Source: an uncultured Bacteroides sp. (GTDB taxonomy: Bacteria; Bacteroidota; Bacteroidia; Bacteroidales; Bacteroidaceae). From it: 38,994 bases of DNA. Below are positions 32,878 to 38,994 of this stretch, in pieces. How positions within the stretch are numbered: position 1 is the first letter of the stretch; each line of letters opens with the position of its first letter. The stretch spans positions 1 to 38,994 of the forward strand of contig CAJKOW010000014.1 of the NCBI GenBank assembly GCA_905201685.1. Direction: 5' to 3'. The notes below the pieces were generated by a model that saw only the letters and a list, made by a program, of their open reading frames with translations, had not been told where the DNA came from and did not search any database. The position numbers and the translations under genes are program-made.

Positions 32878-34962
32878 TTATTTAGCAACTATTACGTCGA
32901 ACTCGGAGTACCCTGCCACCTTATCGCCCTGTGTATTGCTCAAGGCACGGAGCTTGACGAAACGGGTCTTGACGGGAGCAAACTCTTTCATCTGCCACGA
33001 AGGATTGTTGCGGATGTTGGAGAACTCGCCTTCGCTGACCAACTTCCACTCGCTGCCGTTGTCGGAAACGTAGAACTCGTAGAAGGTGATGATGCCCGAC
33101 GGGAAATAGTCGCTTTGGTCGGGCAGGTATCTGAAGCCTTTGATGTCGAGAGGTTCGCCCAAGTCGATCACTAAGTCGGCAGGCATCATGCCACGCTGGT
33201 GCCATCCGGGCCAGGATTCACCATCGATCACACGGGCGGCATTCGCGTCGGCAGCTATCACTTTCCACTTTGTGCGCGACACGCCGAACTCTTCGCGGCT
33301 GACCGTACTCTGTCGGCCGGTAGCCAGATCGACCGAAACGGCACTGACGGTGACAACGCCGTCGGCCATGAACGGACCGGTGTAGCGAATCGACTGAGTA
33401 GTGGGGTCGGTACCGTCGAGGGTATAGAACACCGCTGACTCGCCGTCGGCGGGACGGATGATGACTTCACCGTTGGGATGGCGGACAATCTGCGGCTCGG
33501 TGAGTACCTGCGGCGCATTGTAGATGCCGATGTTCGAGATGAGCGGACATGCCTTGGCGTCGAGAATGGAGATGCGGACTTGCGTAGCCGTGACGGTGGG
33601 CAGGCGCAGGATGCGTTTGTAGCCGATGGTGGTCTCGCGGGCCAGTTCGCGCCACTGTCCGTCAACGTTGGCTTCGACCTTGAATGCCTTGACACGCTGA
33701 CCTAAACGGATATACTCTTGCAGCAGAACGCGGTTCAGCGTGGTAGGCTTCTTGAAGGTAAGGGTGATGTCGGACTGCGTAACGCCGTCGTCGGTGGCCC
33801 AGTAGGTATCCTTCTTGCCGTCGATGGCTTTGGAAGCAGCATACTTTTTGCTGCCACCGCGCACGTTGCCGGCTTCGGCTTTGGCCTTGCGGGCCAGGTT
33901 GTCGGCAAAGGCTTCGTCGAGCGCCTTGCGCAGTTCGAGCACGGCACGCTCGTCGTTGGCATGGATGCGGCCTTCCTTATCGATAGGGAAGTTGAGCAGC
34001 CACGTACCGTTGCGACCGATGGAGTTGTAGAAGATGTCGAGCAACTGGGGCAGTTTCTTCACCTTGGCATCCTCGTACTTGTGGTAGAACCAACCCGGAC
34101 GGATGGAAACGTTCACTTCGGAAGGAATCCACTGCTTGCCGTCCTCGATGCCCACGCGAAGCTGCTTGTAGTCGGGTTCGCCGGGAACAAACTGCTTGTA
34201 GTTGTAAAGGCTCCAGTTGGTCTCGCCCACCGAACCGCCTTCGTTGCCGCACCAGCGGATGTCGGGACCGCACTCGTTCCAGATGATGGCCTGCGGTTGC
34301 AGTTCGCGGATAAGGCTGATGGTGTTGTCCCAATCGTAATAGGTGGAGCGGTCGATGTTGCGGTTCTCGCGTGCACCGCCGTAGTAGCCCCAACCGCCGT
34401 TGGCACCGTCGAACCAGACTTCGAAGATGTCACCATACTGGGTGAGGAGTTCCTTCAGCTGGTTGCGGAAATAGGTGATGTAGCTGGGTTGGCCGTAGTC
34501 GGCACGGTTGCGGTCCCACGGCGAAAGATAAATGCCGAACTTCAGCCCGTACTCCTTGCAGGCATCGGAAAGTTCGCGAACCAGGTCGCCTTTGCCGTCT
34601 TTCCACGGCGAGTTCTTGACGGAGTATTCGGTATATTTCGTCGGCCAGAGGCAGAAACCGTCGTGATGCTTGGCGGTGAGGATGATGCCTTTCATGCCGG
34701 CTTCCTTGCAGACACGTGCCCATTGGCGGCAGTCGAGGTTGGTGGGGTTGAACATCTGAGGTGTATTACCACCGTCGCCCCACTCCTGGTCGGTGAAGGT
34801 GTTGATGGCAAAGTGGATGAAAGCATAGAACTCCATTTCGTGCCAACGCAACTGATTTTCGTTAGGCAACGGACCGCACGGAGCAGGTGCGGTGGTCTGT
34901 GCCTGTGCTGCGGACAGGAAGATCCACAGGGCAGAAAGTAAAAATAAGGTTTTCTTGATCAT
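32878..34962 (-). CDS. GH29 alpha-L-fucosidase with two discoidin-like domains
   Basis: A 694-residue exported glycosidase with a signal peptide ending near AQAQ (residue 22). The GH29 catalytic barrel covers about residues 30-365, with KHHDGFCLWPT near 98-108 and the nucleophile Asp185 in EVWFDGANGG. It is followed by an F5/8 type C (discoidin/CBM32-like) domain (about 375-490), a chitobiase-like C-terminal beta domain (about 500-560) and a second discoidin-like domain (about 565-690). The enzyme releases alpha-linked L-fucose. The linkage cannot be told from sequence. It lies upstream of the restriction island and on the same strand as susCD, probably as part of the same utilisation locus. 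Confidence 0.95.
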   Translation of the reverse strand: MIKKTLFLLSALWIFLSAAQAQTTAPAPCGPLPNENQLRWHEMEFYAFIHFAINTFTDQEWGDGGNTPQMFNPTNLDCRQWARVCKEAGMKGIILTAKHHDGFCLWPTKYTEYSVKNSPWKDGKGDLVRELSDACKEYGLKFGIYLSPWDRNRADYGQPSYITYFRNQLKELLTQYGDIFEVWFDGANGGWGYYGGARENRNIDRSTYYDWDNTISLIRELQPQAIIWNECGPDIRWCGNEGGSVGETNWSLYNYKQFVPGEPDYKQLRVGIEDGKQWIPSEVNVSIRPGWFYHKYEDAKVKKLPQLLDIFYNSIGRNGTWLLNFPIDKEGRIHANDERAVLELRKALDEAFADNLARKAKAEAGNVRGGSKKYAASKAIDGKKDTYWATDDGVTQSDITLTFKKPTTLNRVLLQEYIRLGQRVKAFKVEANVDGQWRELARETTIGYKRILRLPTVTATQVRISILDAKACPLISNIGIYNAPQVLTEPQIVRHPNGEVIIRPADGESAVFYTLDGTDPTTQSIRYTGPFMADGVVTVSAVSVDLATGRQSTVSREEFGVSRTKWKVIAADANAARVIDGESWPGWHQRGMMPADLVIDLGEPLDIKGFRYLPDQSDYFPSGIITFYEFYVSDNGSEWKLVSEGEFSNIRNNPSWQMKEFAPVKTRFVKLRALSNTQGDKVAGYSEFDVIVAK

Positions 34963-34973
34963 GGAACTTATGG

Positions 34974-35064
34974 TAATGATTAATGGTTAATGATAAATGG
35001 TTAATGAGTAATGGATAATGGATAATGGATAATAAGTAATGGTTAATAGTTAATGGTTAATGAG
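34974..35064. repeat. TAATGG-type tandem repeats
   Basis: About a dozen degenerate copies of TAATGG(A/T)TAA-like units, including three exact heptamers TAATGGA, lie just 5' of the fucosidase start codon. They are AT-rich and noncoding. Copy-number slippage here could affect expression of the downstream gene. Confidence 0.65.
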
Positions 35065-35120
35065 TTGCAGAAATTCTTCATTCTTCATTCTTCATTATCT
35101 CGGCTTTAACTTCTAAGAGA

Positions 35121-35307
35121 GTGTGTCAAAATAAGGGTATCTGAAACTCTCCTCCTTCTGGAAGGAGGAGTACCCGAAGGGGGAGGTGGTAGGTGAAAGC
35201 ATAAAGTGTTGATATACAGAGTGCCGTAAAACCTACCACCCCGCCCGTTGGGCACCCCTCCTTCCAGAAGGAGGGGAGTCAGATACTACAACTAAGTTTT
35301 GACACAC
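35121..35307. mobile_element. 187-bp MITE-like element with long inverted arms
   Basis: Arms of about 75 nt (35121-35194 and 35231-35307) are imperfect inverted copies around a 36-nt centre. The outer ends are GTGTGTCAAAA and its complement. Each arm carries its own palindrome, CTCCTTCTGGAAGGAG-like, followed by GGTGGTAGGT. It has no coding capacity. No clear target-site duplication is seen. It may be a non-autonomous element or a folded intergenic repeat. Confidence 0.6.
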
Positions 35308-35374
35308 CCTCGATAACTTCTTCTAACTTCTTTAACTCCTGCAAGCGTATCAAAATAGAAGAATACTTGCATTT

Positions 35375-35450
35375 TGTCATTCTGAGCAAAGCGAAGAATC
35401 CCAAAACGGAAACTCGGATATTCAGATCCTTCACTTCGTTCAGGATGACA
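35375..35450. repeat. REP-like inverted repeat
   Basis: Two 26-nt arms (35375-35400 and 35425-35450) begin TGTCATTCTGAGC and its near complement GTTCAGGATGACA, with a 24-nt loop. The TGTCATYCTGA...GAAGAATC type of repeat is widespread in bacterial intergenic DNA. It lies 48 nt past the GH127 stop codon on the minus strand, so it may form a 3' hairpin. Confidence 0.65.
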
Positions 35451-35498
35451 TTACATAATGATTATACTTTTTTATTTTTACACACCTTCTTAAGTCAT

Positions 35499-37358
35499 TC
35501 AGTCCGTCAGCTTACGGGTCCGGACATATACGCTGTAGGGCTCGTCGGTAACTTCGAACAAAGGCTTCAGGCGATACGTCGTGCCACCATCGTCGAGCGA
35601 AAAGACGAGATTCTGCGCATCGGTTACTTTCAGCCCCGAAGCTACATCGGACGCCGAACCCTTCAGCCAAATTTCGTCGGGCGACTGGAACGCCAGCAAC
35701 ATGGGGCCGTAGAAGACGGCAATCGTGCGGTCGTCGTCGGGCATGGACTCGATGCGGAAACCGAAATCGAAACGGATTTCGATGCGGTCGCCATCGCTCC
35801 ACTTGCGCTGCAGGGTGAAGAAGGAACCGGGAGTACCCGCACCTATCTGCTCACCGTTGACGAAAATGGCTGTCTGCTTGCTCCACGAAGGAACGAACAG
35901 GCGGAGAACTAACTTGGACGACTTCTTCATGGACAACGTGATGCCGACCTTATGGTCGCGAAGCAGGTCGCCAGTCTGAGTCAGCGTGAGGCGACGATCC
36001 TTCCAGTCGAGCAGGGTGGGAATGTACTGATTGACCCAAAGCGTATCGCCGCTATGAAAGTAGATGTTGTTGTTCAGCAGCGAAAAGGCTTCGATGCTGG
36101 AACCGTTGCAACACTTGAAATCGGCCTGACTGTCGAGGTACTTCTTCTGCCGCGGCGAGCCCAAAGGCAAATGATAGACACAGGCTCCGGTCTCGCGGTT
36201 CTGAAGAGCCATCACGGCATTGTAGAAAGTATTCATATAGGCGTCGGCATACTTCGGGTCGCGGGTCCAGGTAAACAGGTGTGCCGTAAGCTTTTGGGTG
36301 TTGTGCGAAACACAGCTTTCGGCTATCTCGCGGGTGAGCGTATTGCCCAGATGCCCCGGCAGCCCCCAGTGTTCGGAAGTGAGCGAAGTGGGCGTAGTGG
36401 CATTGGGCCGCGGGCCGCTGCTCGAACCGTTGACATAGGCATGGGCGGAGAGAAGCATCTCCCAGAAGTTGGTCACCGCATCGTAGTACAGCGGATTGCC
36501 GGTCCGGTCGTAGCCTTCGGCAAAACCGTTCACCAGCACGAGGTGGGTGTTGGCGTGCAGGCCGGAAAGGATGTCTTCGTTGGCAGCAAGGGGACGGAGG
36601 AACCAGTCGCGGTCGAAGATGCGGGCAAGCTTCAGGTGCTTCTCGTCGTGCGAGATGGCATAGAGTTCGTAAAGAACTTCGTTCATGCCACCCGCCTCGT
36701 TCGAAGGATTGGCCTGAACGGTGTAGAGCATCTTGGAGATGGTAGCCTCGTCGAGCCGGCTCATGCGGCGGTCCACGTAGTCGGCCATCCCGAGCAAGAT
36801 GTCGTAAGCCTGCCGGTTGCCGGTGTTGCGATAGACATCGAGCAGTCCCTGCATGATTTTATGATAAGTATAATAAGGTGCCCATACGCCTCCGAAAACA
36901 GTTTCGAGCACGTCGAAGTCGGTGGCAGGAAAAGCGGACAGGTAACCATCGCCCAACGCCGACTGACACTTGGCAAGTTCGGCAACCATGTAGTCGAGGC
37001 GGTCGTGCAGGAACGAATCACCATACTTGCGCACCACCGAAGAGGCAGCCGACAAGTAATGGCCTACGAAATGTCCGCGCAGCCCGATGAATGGTGCTTC
37101 CCACCCGCCAAGCGGCTCGGCCGACGAAGGAAGTCCGGCATTGACCCTGAAGTTGTGGAGCAGGCGGTCGGCACCGAGCGACTTCAGCCAGGCGATGTTC
37201 AAAGACTCGCGCTGCTGTATCCACGAGGGTTCCAGGACTACATCTTCAACAGGAAACGAAAGGGCACGGGACTTATCGTCCCCTATGCCCTTTGCGCTGA
37301 GACTACCGGCCATCAGGACCGATAGCAGCAATGAGAAAACCTTTGTAGTTGACTTCAT
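35499..37358 (-). CDS. GH127 beta-L-arabinofuranosidase
   Basis: A 619-residue exported protein with a signal peptide ending near LSAK (residue 23). The alpha/alpha-barrel of GH127 (formerly DUF1680) covers about residues 35-440. The zinc-thiolate active site is complete: Glu347 and Cys349 in AESC, and Cys416/Cys417 in FKCCNGSS, where Cys416 should be the nucleophile by analogy with HypBA1. SGLHANTHLV at 265-274 is another family motif. C-terminal beta domains follow. The family removes beta-L-arabinofuranose from plant glycans and glycoproteins, though some members act on other sugars. It lies 37 nt downstream of the GH43 gene, so the two are probably cotranscribed. Confidence 0.93.
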   Translation of the reverse strand: MKSTTKVFSLLLSVLMAGSLSAKGIGDDKSRALSFPVEDVVLEPSWIQQRESLNIAWLKSLGADRLLHNFRVNAGLPSSAEPLGGWEAPFIGLRGHFVGHYLSAASSVVRKYGDSFLHDRLDYMVAELAKCQSALGDGYLSAFPATDFDVLETVFGGVWAPYYTYHKIMQGLLDVYRNTGNRQAYDILLGMADYVDRRMSRLDEATISKMLYTVQANPSNEAGGMNEVLYELYAISHDEKHLKLARIFDRDWFLRPLAANEDILSGLHANTHLVLVNGFAEGYDRTGNPLYYDAVTNFWEMLLSAHAYVNGSSSGPRPNATTPTSLTSEHWGLPGHLGNTLTREIAESCVSHNTQKLTAHLFTWTRDPKYADAYMNTFYNAVMALQNRETGACVYHLPLGSPRQKKYLDSQADFKCCNGSSIEAFSLLNNNIYFHSGDTLWVNQYIPTLLDWKDRRLTLTQTGDLLRDHKVGITLSMKKSSKLVLRLFVPSWSKQTAIFVNGEQIGAGTPGSFFTLQRKWSDGDRIEIRFDFGFRIESMPDDDRTIAVFYGPMLLAFQSPDEIWLKGSASDVASGLKVTDAQNLVFSLDDGGTTYRLKPLFEVTDEPYSVYVRTRKLTD

Positions 37359-37395
37359 ATCTTAAAAGCGGACTTGCCTGTAATGTCTGTCAGGA

Positions 37396-38994
37396 TTACT
37401 TCCGAGCGGGTTTAACACTGACACCTTCGGTGGTCAGCTTAATGGGTTTGATTGTTCTGTCGGGGTTGAAGTAGAGATACTCTACGCACACATGACGGCG
37501 ACAGTCGCCACCCGGTGTGCCGTCCAGCGGATAGGAACCGTCGTGGTAGAAGAAATACCACTGTCCCTTGAACTCGACTACCGAGGGATGAATGGTGAAA
37601 CCGTGGTTGGCCGCACCGGTGATGTAGCCGCGGAAGGTCCACGGACCTTCGATGTTCTCGGCTGTAGCGTAACAGATCTGTTCGGGCTGTACACCGGGAG
37701 CATCGGCTGCATATACATTATAATATAGGTTACCACGCTTGAACAACCAAGGACCTTCGGCAAAGTTACGGAAAGGAACCTTCTTGACGGGACCGTCAAG
37801 TTCGATCATGTTCTTCTTCAGCTTCACCATGTAGCAGTCGCCGTTGCCCCATGCCATCCAGGGGGTTCCGTCGTCGTCGATAAAGACAGTGGGGTCGATA
37901 TCGGCATTGGCACGGTGCGAATCGGGTGTCATGTCATCGGTGATCAGAGGCGTACCGTCCTCGCGGGCAGGCTTGAAGGGGCCTGTGGGCGAATCGCTGA
38001 CGGCTACGGAAATCATGTGCTGGCCATTGTCCTTGCGGTCCAAGGTGACGTAGTAGTAATACTTGCCGTCCTTCTCGACCACCTGAGCGGCCCAGGCTCC
38101 GTAAGGACTTGCACCGGGGAAGTCGGCAGCACGCAACACTGTGCCGTGAGCGGTCCAGTTCTTCATGTCGGAAGAGGAGTAGCAGAGCCATTCGGGCATG
38201 TTGAACCATCCGCCCACACCGGCTCTGTCGGCTCCGACGTAGGCATAGGCCTTATCGCCGATGATGGTGACAGCGGGGTCGCCCGTAAACGAATCGCGGA
38301 ACAAGGGGTTCTGTCCCGGCTTGAAAGGTTTCTCTTCTCCGCAGATGGAAACTTCGTCGATGGCTCCGTCGAGTACGGAAAGGCTGTTAGGGAAACCGCC
38401 CGGATAACCGCGTCCGATGACCCACATGCCGGCATTGTGTCTGACAGCCAGTCCTTTATACTTGAGGGTAGATACACTGTACGTCTGTTCGCCGGAAGGA
38501 CGGACACCAAACTCCATCACGGTTTCGTTCTTCTTCTCGTTGTATCGGGCACGGGCATAAACATCGTACCAGCGACCGTTTTCGACATGGCTACCTGTGG
38601 CAAGACGCTGCGGCTGACCATCGACATCGGCCACCTGGACGAAAAAGCGTTGCTCCATGGGGTCGAAACCAATGGACAGGTCGGCGTAAATGGAACCTTT
38701 GGTACCTTCCTTGCACAGATAGACCTGCTCGGTGCCCAAGTGATTGCACTTCAGGCTGAAGCTGATGTCCCATGCCTGCTGTATGTCGTAGAACGGCAAC
38801 GGACGGTTGAAAGGTACTACGTATTCGCGGCCTTTCAGCAGAAGCGAGCGGGTATTGGGACGCCCGTTGACGGTCGAAGAGGGTACATCGTCGGAAAAGA
38901 GGTTGGGTGACGGTGCGTAATCGTTGCACTGAATGAAGTTGCCGTTTCCGCTTTCGTCGTAAACGTAAGGTTGCGGCTCGGCCGGTTTTCCCTT
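37396..38994 (-). CDS. GH43 family glycosidase with LamG-like domain (5' end outside the window)
   Basis: The frame is open to the window edge, so the start and any signal peptide are missing; 532 residues are visible. The visible N-terminal ~220 residues form a concanavalin/LamG-like beta domain. The five-bladed GH43 domain follows, with the three acidic residues expected of an inverting enzyme: Asp239 in FTGDP, Asp367 in NADIDPTVFID and Glu413 in NFAEGPW (numbered from the window edge). GH43 enzymes are mainly alpha-L-arabinofuranosidases and beta-xylosidases. The subfamily cannot be settled by eye. A TTG at 38799 is not a likely start because coding sequence continues upstream. Confidence 0.9.
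   Translation of the reverse strand, partial: KGKPAEPQPYVYDESGNGNFIQCNDYAPSPNLFSDDVPSSTVNGRPNTRSLLLKGREYVVPFNRPLPFYDIQQAWDISFSLKCNHLGTEQVYLCKEGTKGSIYADLSIGFDPMEQRFFVQVADVDGQPQRLATGSHVENGRWYDVYARARYNEKKNETVMEFGVRPSGEQTYSVSTLKYKGLAVRHNAGMWVIGRGYPGGFPNSLSVLDGAIDEVSICGEEKPFKPGQNPLFRDSFTGDPAVTIIGDKAYAYVGADRAGVGGWFNMPEWLCYSSSDMKNWTAHGTVLRAADFPGASPYGAWAAQVVEKDGKYYYYVTLDRKDNGQHMISVAVSDSPTGPFKPAREDGTPLITDDMTPDSHRANADIDPTVFIDDDGTPWMAWGNGDCYMVKLKKNMIELDGPVKKVPFRNFAEGPWLFKRGNLYYNVYAADAPGVQPEQICYATAENIEGPWTFRGYITGAANHGFTIHPSVVEFKGQWYFFYHDGSYPLDGTPGGDCRRHVCVEYLYFNPDRTIKPIKLTTEGVSVKPARK

Larger units (their letters stand above)
34963..35498. other. Repeat-filled intergenic region between GH29 and GH127 genes
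   Basis: This 536-bp stretch has no supportable gene. It contains, in order, an AT-rich tandem array, an ATTCTTC repeat (about 35075-35094), a 187-bp inverted-repeat element and a REP-like hairpin. No standard promoter was found for the fucosidase gene. Confidence 0.7.

Noticed and set aside
33718..34941. 407-codon open frame on the plus strand
   Set aside because: It is antisense to the GH29 catalytic domain, and its Val/Ala/Gly-rich product is typical of a shadow frame.
35121..35307. Insertion sequence with a transposase
   Set aside because: The element has no coding frame, so it can at most be a non-autonomous element.

Overview
The window looks like a chromosomal segment of a Bacteroides-type gut bacterium (order Bacteroidales). 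The evidence is a SusC/SusD pair with lipoprotein partners, Bacteroidetes-restricted families (DUF4271, DUF3098, DUF3857 proteins), and several promoters matching the Bacteroides consensus (TTTG, about 19-20 nt, TAnnTTTG). The species cannot be named from the sequence alone. All recognised genes except one AraC-type regulator lie on the minus strand.

Region 1 (1-7.4 kb) is core housekeeping. Read in the direction of transcription it holds metK with a terminator, an orphan ECF sigma factor, then a LOG-family gene, a DUF4271 membrane protein gene and hemD in a tight cluster. These are followed by rnpA-yidD-tatD and tyrS, which ends at a strong terminator. Region 2 (7.4-11.4 kb) is a two-gene operon of secreted DUF3857/transglutaminase-like proteins. 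One has an active-site-like Cys-His-Glu set; its partner has lost the Cys and His. Region 3 (11.7-17.2 kb) is the order methyltransferase, ftsX, DUF3098, uppP, truB, queA, folK, serving cell division, envelope lipid recycling, tRNA modification and folate synthesis. The 5' end of folK lies inside an inverted-repeat element.

Region 4 (17.8-21.5 kb) has the plus-strand AraC regulator, a strong terminator hairpin, and a large secreted protein combining a macroglobulin-like domain with a TonB plug but no barrel. A decayed copy of that gene's 5' end lies just upstream of it. Region 5 (21.8-39.0 kb) looks like a polysaccharide utilisation locus. An IPT/NHL lipoprotein, SusC, SusD and a DUF1735/DUF4361 lipoprotein form one block. 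A GH29 alpha-L-fucosidase, a GH127 beta-L-arabinofuranosidase and a GH43 enzyme (cut by the window edge) form the other. The enzyme set suggests a plant cell-wall glycan carrying fucose and arabinose, but the substrate is not determined.

An AT-rich type II restriction-modification operon of the MjaI type sits between the two blocks. Its methyltransferase carries a C-terminal SNase-like domain that appears to lack catalytic residues, and a small unrecognised helical protein is encoded between the M and R genes. The flanking non-coding DNA is unusually rich in structured repeats: two related GCGGAT-rich inverted repeats on either side of the island, a 22-nt tandem array, a 28-bp perfect palindrome with a wobble-conserved second copy, a 187-bp element with long inverted arms, and a REP-like hairpin. 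These repeats, the island and the folK element are the most unusual content of the window.
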